Shown: one piece after another, positions 43,993 through 52,602 of the stretch
Layout of the letters: every line of letters starts with the position of its first letter
Numbering within the stretch: position 1 is the stretch's first letter
From: Lysobacter soli
GTDB taxonomy: Bacteria > Pseudomonadota > Gammaproteobacteria > Xanthomonadales > Xanthomonadaceae
Assembly: GCF_003382285.1 (NCBI RefSeq)
Contig: NZ_QTJR01000002.1
Span: 372,001-436,000, forward strand
Direction of reading: 5' to 3'
Length of the DNA: 64,000 bases
Program-made: the position numbers and the translations under genes
The notes under the pieces: model-generated
What the model saw: the letters and a program-made list of their open reading frames with translations, nothing else
The model's database searches: none
What the model was told of the DNA's origin: nothing

Positions 43993-45375
43993 TCAGTCGG
44001 GCAGCAGCTTGCCCGGATTGAGGATGCCGTCCGGATCGAACGCCGCCTTCACCGCGCGCATCATCGCGAGCGTCGGCGCGTCGATCGCCTGCGGCATGAA
44101 TTCGCGCTTGGCCAGGCCGATGCCGTGCTCGCCCGACAGCGTGCCACCAAGCGACAGCGTCAACGCGAACACGCGCGCCATCGCCGCATGCGCGCGTGCG
44201 CTCTGCGCGTCGTCGTCGGGGTGATACAGCAGGTTGACGTGCAGGTTGCCGTTGCCTGCATGGCCGAAGCAGACGATGGGCAGGTCGAACTCGCGCGAGA
44301 GCGCATGCACGCCGTCGACGAGTTGCGGAATGCGCGAGACCGGCACCACGACGTCTTCGTTGATCTTGCCGGGCGCGAGCGTGCGCAGCGACGGCGAAAG
44401 CGCCTTGCGCGCGGCCCAGAGCTTTTCGCGCGTGGCTTCGTCGGCGGCGTCGTCCAGCGAGACCAGGCCCTCGCCGTCGGCGGCGCGCATCAATGCCTCG
44501 ATGTCGTGCGGCAGCGTCTGCGCGTCGCCATCGGCTTCGATCATCAGCAGCGCGCCGGCGTCGCGTGGGAGATCGGCGCCACCGACATCGCGCGCCAGCC
44601 GCACCGCATCGGCATCCATGAATTCCAGCATCGACGGCGTCACGGGCTGCGCCATGAGTCGCGCGACGGCCTGCGCGGCGGATGACACATCGCGATAGAT
44701 CGCCCGCAGTGCGCGTCGCGATTGTGGCGAGGGCGTGAGGCGCAGGCTGGCCTCGACGATCAGCGCCAGCGTGCCTTCGCTGCCGACGAGCAGTCGTTGG
44801 AGGTCGTAACCGGTCGCGCCCTTCGTCGTCGCGGTGCCGCAATGGATGAGGTCGCCCGTTCCGGTGACGGCGGTCAGCGCGAGCACGTTGTCGCGCGTGG
44901 CGCCGTACTTCACCGCGCGCGGACCGCCGGCGTTGCAGGCGAGATTGCCCCCGACACTGCTGTAGCCGGCGCTGGTCGGATCCGGTGGCCAGAACAGGCC
45001 GTGCGGTTTCAACGCGGCCTGCAGGTCGCCGTTGAGCACGCCCGGTTCCACGACCGCGCAGCGGTCGCCGGGCCGGATGTCGAGGATGCGGTTCATGCGT
45101 TCGAACGAGACCACCACGCCGCCCGCGACGGGCACTGCGGCGCCGGTCGTGTTGGTGCCACGACCGCGCGCGATCACCGGCACGCGCGCCGCGCGGCAAG
45201 CCCGCACCAGGCCGACGACCTGCTCGCGCGTGGTCGGCAGCGCCACCGCATCGGGCAGCGCCTGTCGGCGCGAATTGTCGAAGGCGTAGGTGAGGCGTTC
45301 GCTCTCGTCGGTGCGCCAGCCATCGCCGAGCAGGGAACGCAGTTCCGAATCGAGCGTGGTCGGCAACGGCGTCAT
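43993..45375 (-). CDS. FAD-linked oxidase, GlcD / D-2-hydroxyacid dehydrogenase type
   Basis: A 460-residue flavoprotein of the family containing glycolate oxidase GlcD, D-lactate dehydrogenase and D-2-hydroxyglutarate dehydrogenase. Start ATG 45375. FAD_binding_4 domain: PVIARGRGTNTTGAAVP, VEPGVLNGDLQAAL, SVGGNLACNAGGPRAVKYGATRDNVL. C-terminal FAD-oxidase domain: CFGHAGNGNLHVNLLY (His-rich metal/substrate site) and GEHGIGLAKREFM. The exact substrate cannot be told. Its start overlaps the stop of the upstream YdjM-like gene (ATGA), and both follow a DUF4349 lipoprotein gene. Confidence 0.88.
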   Translation of the reverse strand: MTPLPTTLDSELRSLLGDGWRTDESERLTYAFDNSRRQALPDAVALPTTREQVVGLVRACRAARVPVIARGRGTNTTGAAVPVAGGVVVSFERMNRILDIRPGDRCAVVEPGVLNGDLQAALKPHGLFWPPDPTSAGYSSVGGNLACNAGGPRAVKYGATRDNVLALTAVTGTGDLIHCGTATTKGATGYDLQRLLVGSEGTLALIVEASLRLTPSPQSRRALRAIYRDVSSAAQAVARLMAQPVTPSMLEFMDADAVRLARDVGGADLPRDAGALLMIEADGDAQTLPHDIEALMRAADGEGLVSLDDAADEATREKLWAARKALSPSLRTLAPGKINEDVVVPVSRIPQLVDGVHALSREFDLPIVCFGHAGNGNLHVNLLYHPDDDAQSARAHAAMARVFALTLSLGGTLSGEHGIGLAKREFMPQAIDAPTLAMMRAVKAAFDPDGILNPGKLLPD

Positions 45376-45905
45376 GGACGCGAGGATAACGCCCGACGCA
45401 GCGCGAGGCCCGCCCCAGCGAGCGCCGCGCAAGGCAGCCACACCCAGCGCGCTTCCGAGGCCATCACGGCCACACCGCGGGCGCTGAAGAAGCCGCTTCC
45501 GATGGGCGACACGGCGATGGGCTGCCACGGCGCAAACACGCGCCCGCCCGACCAGGGCCACCACAGCGCAACGCCGAGACCGCCGTTGGTGAGCGAATCG
45601 AGCAGCGGATGCGAGGCCGCGCATGCGAACAGCCACAACGCGGCGATCCAGGGCCGCGTCTGCAGCGGGCGGTGCAACAAGGCGCCCAGCGCGGCCACCA
45701 CGCCCGCGAACAACAGCGAATGGCTCGCACCGCGATGGCCGAAGTCGTCCGCATAGGCGATGCCAAGCTTGAAGGCGACGACATCGGCATCGGGCAGCAT
45801 CGCGGCGAGCATGCCCGCCGCGATCAGCCTTGGCGGCAGCCTTCGCGTGCCGCAGGCGATCCCCACCGCCAGCGGCACCACGGCATGCGTGAAGATCGTC
45901 GGCAC
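45372..45905 (-). CDS. YdjM/DUF457-like membrane-bound metal-dependent hydrolase
   Basis: A 177-residue membrane protein of the DUF457 (YdjM) family, starting GTG 45905. The conserved metal-binding pattern is visible: THAVVPLAVG (first His), MLPDADVV, HRGASHSLL (His-x4-His) and ASHPLLDSLTNGG (His and Asp). About four membrane helices. The E. coli member is LexA-controlled; I see no LexA box here. Coupled to the downstream FAD oxidase by a four-base overlap and one base from the DUF4349 gene. Confidence 0.85.
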   Translation of the reverse strand: MPTIFTHAVVPLAVGIACGTRRLPPRLIAAGMLAAMLPDADVVAFKLGIAYADDFGHRGASHSLLFAGVVAALGALLHRPLQTRPWIAALWLFACAASHPLLDSLTNGGLGVALWWPWSGGRVFAPWQPIAVSPIGSGFFSARGVAVMASEARWVWLPCAALAGAGLALRRALSSRP

Positions 45906-45906
45906 G

Positions 45907-46872
45907 TCAGCGCCCGCGCCGGCGCCACGCGCGGATGCCGAACACCGCGAGTGCTGCGGCCAGCCACAACGGCCACAGGTAGGTGATGCCGACGATCAGA
46001 TCGAGCCCTAGTCGTCCGCCGTCGCTTAACGCCTCCCACACGCGCGCGAAAAAGCCAGGTCCTTCGCGGCGCATCGCGACGTCCAGATCGGGCCGCTCGG
46101 TTCGACGAAGCTGCGGCGGCTGGTGCACCGCCAGCCCGATCCGCGCGAACGCGATCCGGTCTTCAAGTTCCGCGCGGGCAACGGTCGCTTCATCGCGCTG
46201 CGCCTGCGCATCCGCGCGCGCGTCGAGGGCGTCCGCCTTCTCGCCGGTCTTGCCAGGCGCGCTGGCGACCTGCGCCAACGCCGCCTGCGCATCCTGGTGC
46301 CTCGCGAAGGCGAGTTGCTGGCGCAGCAGATCGAACTGCGCATCGGTCGCCTCGAAGCTGCGCGAATCGAGGAACTCGATCTCCCCGGCGAGGGCGCGGA
46401 GGAATTCCTGCGTGCGCTCGCTGGGCACGCGAACCGTCAGCACGCCTTGCGTCGTGTACATCGACAATTCGACGCGCATGCCGTCGCGACGGGTATGCGT
46501 GCGCGTTTGGTCCACTTCGGTGCGGATGTCGTTGCGCTCGACGAAGCCACCGTGCTTCGCGGCGAGATCCTCGATCGAGAGCGCCGAGCGGTATACGTCG
46601 CGCACGCCGAAGGCGACGCTGGCCGTCCGGATGAAGCGCCGCCCGTCCGTGGCCTGCGTGTTCGTCGCCGACTGGAGTTGCGCCTGCATGCCCGGCGGCG
46701 AGAGCGCCTTCACCGGAGCGGGAGGCGCTGCGGCGCGGGCCGGCCTCTCCGAGAGGTTCGCGTGGACGAGCTCCGCCGAAGCCTCCGCTGCCTCTTCCTT
46801 GCGGGAACACCCCGCCAGCACCAACGTCCATGCACAGACCAGTAAGGCCGTACGGATCACCGTTCGCATCAT
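45907..46872 (-). CDS. DUF4349 domain lipoprotein
   Basis: A 321-residue envelope protein of the DUF4349 family, function unknown. The N-terminus is a lipoprotein signal (TALLVCAWTLVLAGCSRKE; lipobox LAGC). The domain spans about 75-270: RRFIRTASVAFGVRDVYRSALSIEDLAAKHGGFVERND, then GVLTVRVPSERTQEFLRALAG and a long charged helix region. A C-terminal membrane helix (GLDLIVGITYLWPLWLAAALAVFGI) with a basic tail would fix the other end, so the protein may be anchored twice. First gene of the unit with the YdjM-like protein and FAD oxidase. Confidence 0.82.
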   Translation of the reverse strand: MMRTVIRTALLVCAWTLVLAGCSRKEEAAEASAELVHANLSERPARAAAPPAPVKALSPPGMQAQLQSATNTQATDGRRFIRTASVAFGVRDVYRSALSIEDLAAKHGGFVERNDIRTEVDQTRTHTRRDGMRVELSMYTTQGVLTVRVPSERTQEFLRALAGEIEFLDSRSFEATDAQFDLLRQQLAFARHQDAQAALAQVASAPGKTGEKADALDARADAQAQRDEATVARAELEDRIAFARIGLAVHQPPQLRRTERPDLDVAMRREGPGFFARVWEALSDGGRLGLDLIVGITYLWPLWLAAALAVFGIRAWRRRGR

Positions 46873-46964
46873 CGTCCCCTGATTGCGTCGTGGAATTGCG
46901 CGACCCGATGCCGCGCCTCATGACGAACGCGCGTGCGCGCGGAGCGGGGTTGGCGGATCTTGGC

Positions 46965-47345
46965 CTAGACGTCGTCCGCGCGGAAGGCGTCCTTCACCCA
47001 GGTCAGGCGGGGCGATGCGGGGTCGCCGTCGGCCTCGACGACATCGAAGCGACAGGGGACGTTTGCGTGCTTCGGGTGATGCGCGAGGAAGGCGCTCGCG
47101 GCCTGCACGAGCTTGCGGCGTTTATGCACATCGACCGAGGCCGCGCCGCCGCCGAAGCGGGCATCGCGCCGATAGCGCACTTCGACGAACACCAGCGTGC
47201 TGCCGTCGAGCATGACCACGTCGAGTTCGCCGAAGCGGTAGTTCGCGTTGGCCGCGACGTCGCGGAGTCCGGCGCGGCTCAGGTGCGCGCGCGCGGCGGC
47301 CTCGACCGCCGCGCCGCGGGAACGGCGATCAGCGGTTGGACGCAT
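46965..47345 (-). CDS. yraN: YraN family (UPF0102) nuclease-like protein
   Basis: A 126-residue protein of the UPF0102 family, with a restriction-endonuclease-like fold resembling Holliday-junction resolvases. Start ATG 47345, inside the end of lpoA. Motifs: [52 protein letters not shown], giving the E...ELD...EVR active-site-like set. The lpoA-yraN pair divergent from rsmI is the standard proteobacterial layout. Function is not established. Confidence 0.9.
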   Translation of the reverse strand: MRPTADRRSRGAAVEAAARAHLSRAGLRDVAANANYRFGELDVVMLDGSTLVFVEVRYRRDARFGGGAASVDVHKRRKLVQAASAFLAHHPKHANVPCRFDVVEADGDPASPRLTWVKDAFRADDV

Positions 47346-48723
47346 CCGCCAGGGCGGTCGGCAGTCCCGAACTGAAGGTCGACCACGACGGCGTGCGCTG
47401 CACGTTGCCGAAGCCGTCCAGGCGCAGAGTGCCGGTCGCGCCGTCGATGTGGCCGTCGGCGGTGGTCGCAAGCCGCTGCAGGTAGGCGGTGATCTGCCAG
47501 GCGTCGAAACCGAATGCGAACAGGCGCGCGGCGGGACCCTTGGCGTTGTTGAACTGCGAACCGGCAATCGCTGCCGGCGGCAGGCCCGGAACGCCGCGCG
47601 TGGTCCAGGTTTCGGTCGGGAACGCGATGCCGTCGAGCACGCGGTCTTCGTCCGCCTTGCCCGTACCGGACAGCAGTTGCGAGGTCGCCACGCGCGGCTT
47701 GCCGGCCAGGCCCGCGAGCGCGAGCTTGGGCATCAGCAGGCGCGCGCTGCTGCCCTTCACCGCGAGGAACACGGCGTCCACGCCGCCTTCCTTCTGCGCG
47801 AAGGGAATGAAATCGGACGTGCCTTCGCCCGCGACGTCGGTCACCGTCGCACCGCGCGCCACCAGCCGTTCGCGCAGGCTTGCGACAGCGCGCTGCTGCG
47901 TGTCGTCGACGCCCGCCACCACGAGCACGCGCTTGGCGCCCAGCGCCAGCAGGCGTTCGGCGGCCGCGTTGCCTTCGTCTTCCGGCGACAGCGAGAAGCT
48001 CGCATTGCCCGCCGGCGGTTCGCCGTCGCCGCGATTGAGCGCGAGGACCGGCACCTGCAGCGCGCCCTTGGCGAACAACGCGTTGACCTCGTCTCGGCCA
48101 AGCGGGCCGACGACGAAATCGTTGCCTTCCAGCGCGGCGCGGTCGTACGCGGCGAGCGCGCCACCGGGCGTGCCGGCGGTGTCGTAGAAGCTCACGTCGG
48201 GGCGGCGGCGCGGTTCGCCGTAGTAGCCGGCGAGGAAACCATCGCGCACCGGCGCGGCCGCGACGGCGAGGTTGCCCGACATCGGCAGCAGCACGGCGAG
48301 CTTCACCGGCGGGCGATAGCCATCGTGCTCGGCGGCCGGTCGGCCAGCCGCATCGAAGTTCCAGCCGGTGCGGTCGAACGCGCGCGGCAGCGGCAGGCCG
48401 CGACGCAGCAGCGCCTGGGCGGCGTGGTTGTACAGCGGATCGCCCGCGGCCAGCGACGCGGCTTCGCGCGAGAGCGTGGCGTTGTCGAGCGCGGACAGCA
48501 GGCGTTCGATCTCGCGATCGTTCGCGCTGCGCGCCGCGCCGGTGAGGGCGGCGCCGTTGCGCGCGAGCTCGCCGGCCTGCGCAATCGTTGGATTGCGGCT
48601 CTGCTGGGAGTTCGTGGTGCCGGTCGTGGCTACGGTCGCGCAACCGCCGAGCAGCATGGCGCCCAGCGCCGCCGCACACATCCACGTCATCGTCCAGCGG
48701 TTGGAAGCTCGGATCATCTGCAT
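47329..48723 (-). CDS. lpoA: Penicillin-binding protein activator LpoA (short form)
   Basis: Outer-membrane lipoprotein that stimulates PBP1A. 464 residues against 678 in E. coli. Signal and lipobox: [17 protein letters not shown] (LGGC). The C-terminal periplasmic-binding-protein-like domain starts near residue 117 ([24 protein letters not shown]) and runs to the end ([14 protein letters not shown]). The N-terminal TPR domain of the enteric protein is reduced to about 90 residues with no clear repeats. Overlaps yraN by 17 bases and is divergent from rsmI. Whether it still activates a PBP1A is unknown. Confidence 0.85.
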   Translation of the reverse strand: MQMIRASNRWTMTWMCAAALGAMLLGGCATVATTGTTNSQQSRNPTIAQAGELARNGAALTGAARSANDREIERLLSALDNATLSREAASLAAGDPLYNHAAQALLRRGLPLPRAFDRTGWNFDAAGRPAAEHDGYRPPVKLAVLLPMSGNLAVAAAPVRDGFLAGYYGEPRRRPDVSFYDTAGTPGGALAAYDRAALEGNDFVVGPLGRDEVNALFAKGALQVPVLALNRGDGEPPAGNASFSLSPEDEGNAAAERLLALGAKRVLVVAGVDDTQQRAVASLRERLVARGATVTDVAGEGTSDFIPFAQKEGGVDAVFLAVKGSSARLLMPKLALAGLAGKPRVATSQLLSGTGKADEDRVLDGIAFPTETWTTRGVPGLPPAAIAGSQFNNAKGPAARLFAFGFDAWQITAYLQRLATTADGHIDGATGTLRLDGFGNVQRTPSWSTFSSGLPTALADASNR

Positions 48724-48791
48724 GCAATGCCGCGACGCGGCGTTCCTGAGGGACCGGTTAGGATTCTACCCGGCCCCACCGCAGACGCACG

Positions 48792-49649
48792 ATGCACACG
48801 TCCCAGCCCGCCACCGGCGGCAAGAAATCTCCCGGCACGCTTCACGTGGTCGCCACGCCTATCGGCAACCTGGGCGATCTTTCCGCCCGCGCGCTGGAAA
48901 CGCTGAAGACGGTCGACGCGATCTGCGCCGAGGACACGCGCCACACGCGCCAGCTGCTCTCGCACTTCGGCCTGGAGCGCCCGCTGATCGCGCTGCACGA
49001 ACACAACGAGGACGCGCAGGCGGCGCAGCTGGTCGCGCGCCTGCAATTGGGAGAAAGCTTCGCGCTGGTGTCCGACGCCGGCACACCGCTGGTGAGCGAT
49101 CCGGGCTTCCGCCTCGTTCGTGCCGCGCGCGCGGCGGGATTGCGTGTGTCCCCCGTGCCGGGCGCCTGTGCGGCGATTGCGGCGTTGAGCATCGCCGGCA
49201 TGCCGAGCGACCGTTTCGTGTTCGAAGGATTCCTGCCGGCGAAGGCGTCGGCGCGTCGGGAGCGGCTCTCCCGCCTGACGGGCGAAGTGCGCACGCTGAT
49301 CTTCTACGAGTCCGCGCACCGCATCGAGGAATCGCTGGACGACCTCGTCGCCGCTTTCGGCGAAGCACGCCGCGGCACCATCGCGCGCGAACTGACGAAG
49401 CTGTTCGAAACCGTCCTCGACGGAACCCTGGCCGACTTGCGCCAGCGCGTCGGTGCCGATGCCAACCAGCGCAAGGGCGAGTTCGTCCTGATCGTCGAAG
49501 GTGCCGGCGAAGACGCCGATGCCGCCGTCGCCGAAGGCAAGCGCCTGTACGCCAAGCTCACCGAATACCTCAAGCCCTCGCAGGCGGCCAAGCTCGCCGC
49601 CGAGCTGAGCGGCGCGCCGCGGAAGGCGTTGTACGGCGCGGAGGAGTGA
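48792..49649 (+). CDS. rsmI: 16S rRNA (cytidine(1402)-2'-O)-methyltransferase
   Basis: Methylates the ribose of C1402 of 16S rRNA; RsmH, encoded 1.6 kb downstream, methylates N4 of the same base. 285 residues from ATG 48792. Tetrapyrrole-methylase fold: LHVVATPIGNLGDLSARALETLKTVDAICAEDTRHTRQLL, VSDAGTPLVSDPGFRLVR, GACAAIAAL and FEGFLPAK. Divergent from lpoA-yraN and followed by rnpB, the usual order. Confidence 0.95.
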   Translation: MHTSQPATGGKKSPGTLHVVATPIGNLGDLSARALETLKTVDAICAEDTRHTRQLLSHFGLERPLIALHEHNEDAQAAQLVARLQLGESFALVSDAGTPLVSDPGFRLVRAARAAGLRVSPVPGACAAIAALSIAGMPSDRFVFEGFLPAKASARRERLSRLTGEVRTLIFYESAHRIEESLDDLVAAFGEARRGTIARELTKLFETVLDGTLADLRQRVGADANQRKGEFVLIVEGAGEDADAAVAEGKRLYAKLTEYLKPSQAAKLAAELSGAPRKALYGAEE

Positions 49650-49689
49650 GGCGGGAATAGGTACTCCCAACGGTGATGGGGCGGACGCA

Positions 49690-49714
49690 TGGATTCCCGC
49701 CTTCGCGGGAATGA
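49690..49714 (+). repeat. dRS3-like palindrome downstream of rsmI
   Basis: ATTCCCGCCTTCGCGGGAAT (49693-49712), a perfect 20-bp palindrome with a CTTC loop. Over 25 bases it is the exact reverse complement of 15345-15369. Confidence 0.85.
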
Positions 49715-49756
49715 CAGCAAACGAGTGTGACCCCTCGTGCAGCCATCGGAGCGTTA

Positions 49757-49850
49757 GCCCCCTTTAGTAAAGGGGGCGCGCCGGCAGGCGCGGGGAATTG
49801 GAGGTCGTGAGCCGGGGCACGAAGTTTTGCTTCAGCAAAACTTTGGGGGC
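49757..49850 (+). repeat. Left member of inverted repeat pair flanking rnpB
   Basis: Starts with a palindrome, GCCCCCTTTAGTAAAGGGGG-C, continues through GCGCCGGCAGGCGCGGGGAA, then a second hairpin AGTTTTGC-TTCA-GCAAAACT. The whole segment reappears inverted at 50266-50369 with moderate divergence. The rnpB -10 lies 18 bases beyond it, so the repeat may contribute upstream promoter sequence. Confidence 0.85.
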
Positions 49851-49867
49851 AATTCGCTGCGAAGCAG

Positions 49868-49873
49868 TAGAAT
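49868..49873 (+). promoter_or_regulatory. rnpB -10 element
   Basis: TAGAAT, five of six consensus bases, lies four bases before the first paired base of RNase P RNA. The best -35 (TTGGGG, 19 bases away) is poor and falls in the left repeat. Confidence 0.55.
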
Positions 49874-49877
49874 GCCG

Positions 49878-50235
<358 letters not shown>

Positions 50236-50265
50236 TTTTTCTCTCCGCTTCGCGGCTTCGAAAAA

Positions 50266-50369
50266 GCCCCAAAGTTTCGCCGCGGCGTTGCCGCGGCAAA
50301 ACTTCGGGCCCCGGCTCGGTGCCTCCAAATCCCCGCGCCTGCCGGCGCGCCCCCTTTACTAAAGGGGGC
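50266..50369 (-). repeat. Right member of inverted repeat pair flanking rnpB
   Basis: Inverted counterpart of 49757-49850: GCCCCAAAGTTT, a GCAAAACTT arm, CCGGCTC, CCAAATCCCCGCGCCTGCCG and the terminal palindrome GCCCCCTTTACTAAAGGGGG-C. It has a short GC-rich internal difference (CGCCGCGGCGTTGCCGCGGC). The stretch from here to the mraZ promoter (50370-50658) shows no gene. Confidence 0.85.
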
Positions 50370-50658
50370 TGGTTACTAGAGGGGACTGGCTTCTCCGCTT
50401 TGGAAGCGAGGGGGCTTTGGGGTCTTAGGTCTGGGACATCGATCGGCGGATCTCGATCGTCGGCGCAAATGGACGGCCGGTGCTGCGGCGCAGCATCGGC
50501 CTTTCGCTTTTGCGGACTTGGGTCGCGCAGGTGGGCGGCATACGTGGCCAGTCTCAAAATTTGAGACGAAACAATGGGTAGTGGATAAGTCTTGAACAAA
50601 CCTGTGAAGTTCTTCGCAAGTCATTGACCGGACAGGTGAATTTGCCTCCCGAAACTTG

Positions 50659-50687
50659 TTGACAACCCTGTGGGGCGTGCCTAAGGT
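50659..50687 (+). promoter_or_regulatory. Sigma-70 promoter of the dcw operon (mraZ)
   Basis: A perfect -35 TTGACA (50659-50664), a 17-base spacer and -10 TAAGGT (50682-50687): the best promoter in the window. TGGG motifs at 50671, 50687 and a GAGGG at 50696 overlap it and resemble the TGGGN boxes that MraZ binds in E. coli, though their spacing is irregular. Confidence 0.85.
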
Positions 50688-50693
50688 GGGCAT

Positions 50694-50768
50694 CTGAGGG
50701 AAAACCGGGTTTTTTGTGGTTTTCCAGGATCAAGCCGCCCGCCTAGAGGCGGCCCCAACAGGTGAGCA
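50694..50768 (+). promoter_or_regulatory. mraZ leader with two hairpins
   Basis: From the predicted start of transcription, GGAAAACC/GGTTTTCC (about 50699-50726) forms an 8-bp stem enclosing a T6 run, and GCCGCC/GGCGGC forms a second stem nearer the start codon. The mraZ ribosome-binding site (AGGTGAG) follows. Confidence 0.5.
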
Positions 50769-51215
50769 ATGTTCCAGGGCGAGACCGCCATCACGATCGA
50801 CGACAAGGGCCGGTTGGCGGTACCCACCGTCTACCGCGATGCCGTCGCGCGCGAGTGCGAAAACCGCCTGGTCATCACCTACAACCCCTTCGAGTCCGGC
50901 TCGCTGTACCTCTACCCGCATGCCGCGTGGGAGCGGCTGCGCGACCAGGTCAATGCGCTGCCCAAGGCCAAGGCGGTCAACCGCAGCATGCAGCTCAAGC
51001 TCGTTGGCGCCGCGGCGTTCGTCGAGCTCGACGGCAACGGACGCATCAGCATCCCGGCCAGCCACCGCAGCGCGGTAGGCATCGAGAAGAAGGCCGTGCT
51101 GCTGGGCATGGGCGACAAGTTCGAACTGTGGAGCGAGCAGGCGCACCACGCGCAGATCCGTCAGACGATTTCTGACGCCGATCTGAGCGAGGAGCTGCTC
51201 GACCTTCAGCTGTGA
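50769..51215 (+). CDS. mraZ: Transcriptional regulator MraZ
   Basis: First gene of the division/cell-wall cluster and, in E. coli, repressor of its own operon promoter. 148 residues (E. coli 152). Two AbrB-like SpoVT domains are visible, each with the DxxxR motif: [15 protein letters not shown] and [15 protein letters not shown]. Start ATG 50769 follows a leader with two hairpins. The stop overlaps the rsmH start by four bases. Confidence 0.96.
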   Translation: MFQGETAITIDDKGRLAVPTVYRDAVARECENRLVITYNPFESGSLYLYPHAAWERLRDQVNALPKAKAVNRSMQLKLVGAAAFVELDGNGRISIPASHRSAVGIEKKAVLLGMGDKFELWSEQAHHAQIRQTISDADLSEELLDLQL

Positions 51216-52336
51216 CGGTGGGTGGCATGGAGCGCGGCGCGCTATCCGGCCACCTTCCCGTGATGTACGCGCAGGTGCTCGACGGCCTGGACGTGCGCGG
51301 GAGTGGAACGTACCTGGACGGCACGTTCGGGCGTGGTGGTCACGCGCGCGGCGTGCTGGAACGACTCGGCCCCGGAGGCCGCCTGCTGCTCATGGACAAG
51401 GACCCCGAAGCGATTGCGGTGGCGATGCGCGAATTCGCGCAGGACGCCCGCGTCGCGGTCTTCCGTGGCAGCTTCGCCGAACTTTCGAACTGGGACGAAA
51501 CCGCCGCCGGCCTGGACGGCGTGCTGTTCGACCTGGGCGTGTCGTCGCCGCAGCTGGACGTCGCCGAGCGCGGTTTCAGCTTCGGCAAGGACGGCCCGCT
51601 GGACATGCGCATGGACCCGGACAGCGGCGAGAGCGCGGCGCAGTGGCTCGCGCGCGCCGATGACCGCGAGATCGCCGATGTCCTGTGGACCTACGGCGAG
51701 GAGCGCATGAGCCGCAAGATCGCGCGCGCCATCGTCGCCCGGCGCGATGCGCAGCCGCTGGAGCGCACCGCACAGCTGGCCGACCTCATCGCGTCGGTCG
51801 TGCCGCGCGGCGACCAGAAGATCCATCCGGCCACGCGCAGCTTCCAGGCCATCCGCATCTTCATCAACCGCGAACTGGTCGACCTGGAAACGGGCCTCGA
51901 CGCCGCGCTGGCGCGCCTGAAGCCCGGTGGGCGTCTGGCCGTGATCAGCTTCCACTCGCTGGAAGACCGCATCGTCAAGCAGTTCATCGCGCGCCACAGC
52001 AAGGCGCCGCCGGCCAACCGCCGCATGCCGGTGGAAGTGGCCTTCACGCCCGTGCTGCGCGCCATCGGCGGCGCGCAGAAGGCGACGGACGAAGAAACCT
52101 CGGCGAATCCGCGTGCCCGCAGTGCGGTGCTGCGCGTGGCGGAGAAGCTGGGAATCGGGAACGAGGAAGGCGAGAGCGCATCGGACGGCGTCTCCGACAC
52201 GGCACAGCCGGCAACGGGCCGTGGAGACCGGCGGAACGCGATGGCGCCCGGCGAGCCGGCACTCCAGCGACCGCGTCTTTCCCGTACCCGATTCCCGGCT
52301 GGTGCTGTCGAACTGCATGCGGAGGTGCGCGCGTGA
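51212..52336 (+). CDS. rsmH: 16S rRNA (cytosine(1402)-N4)-methyltransferase, with C-terminal extension
   Basis: Methylates N4 of C1402 in 16S rRNA. From GTG 51212 the protein is 374 residues (ATG 51227 is an alternative), compared with 313 in E. coli. Signatures: [58 protein letters not shown] and [15 protein letters not shown]. The normal domain ends with [12 protein letters not shown] near residue 312, exactly where an element with inverted ends begins (52147). The last ~62 residues are low in hydrophobic content, rich in Ala/Gly/Arg and look derived from that element. The stop overlaps ftsL. Confidence 0.95.
   Translation: MTVGGMERGALSGHLPVMYAQVLDGLDVRGSGTYLDGTFGRGGHARGVLERLGPGGRLLLMDKDPEAIAVAMREFAQDARVAVFRGSFAELSNWDETAAGLDGVLFDLGVSSPQLDVAERGFSFGKDGPLDMRMDPDSGESAAQWLARADDREIADVLWTYGEERMSRKIARAIVARRDAQPLERTAQLADLIASVVPRGDQKIHPATRSFQAIRIFINRELVDLETGLDAALARLKPGGRLAVISFHSLEDRIVKQFIARHSKAPPANRRMPVEVAFTPVLRAIGGAQKATDEETSANPRARSAVLRVAEKLGIGNEEGESASDGVSDTAQPATGRGDRRNAMAPGEPALQRPRLSRTRFPAGAVELHAEVRA
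52147..52299. repeat. Putative 153-bp element with 26-bp inverted ends inside rsmH
   Basis: The left end (52147-52172, GCTGGGAATCGGGAACGAGG...) and right end (52274-52299, ...CCCGTACCCGATTCCCGGC) are inverted repeats with about five mismatches over 26 bases. The element lies exactly where the normal RsmH reading ends and keeps the frame open into the ftsL ribosome-binding site. Confidence 0.6.
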
Positions 52337-52602
52337 GCGTCCTTCGCCTGCTGCTGAGCGTGCTCGTGGTGGCCAACGTCGTCTCGGCGCTGGCCGTCGT
52401 GCAGGCGCGCCATGAACACCGCCAGCTGTTCGTCCAGCTCAGCCGCCTGGAGCGCGCGCGCGACGAGCTCAACATCGAATTCGGTCGCCTGCAGCTTGAG
52501 CAGGCGACGTGGTCGGAAAGCAACCGCATCGATCAGGTCGCGCGCGACCGGCTGGGCATGAAGTTCCCCGAAGGCGCCGAGACCGTGGTGATCCGCCCAT
52601 GA
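52333..52602 (+). CDS. ftsL: Cell division protein FtsL
   Basis: Bitopic divisome protein that forms a coiled-coil complex with FtsB and FtsQ. 89 residues from GTG 52333, with GGAGG eight bases upstream. A short cytoplasmic tail, one membrane helix ([21 protein letters not shown], about 3-23), then a heptad-rich periplasmic helix ([34 protein letters not shown]) and the [15 protein letters not shown] motif common to FtsL. Overlaps rsmH and ftsI by four bases each. Confidence 0.94.
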   Translation: MSVLRLLLSVLVVANVVSALAVVQARHEHRQLFVQLSRLERARDELNIEFGRLQLEQATWSESNRIDQVARDRLGMKFPEGAETVVIRP

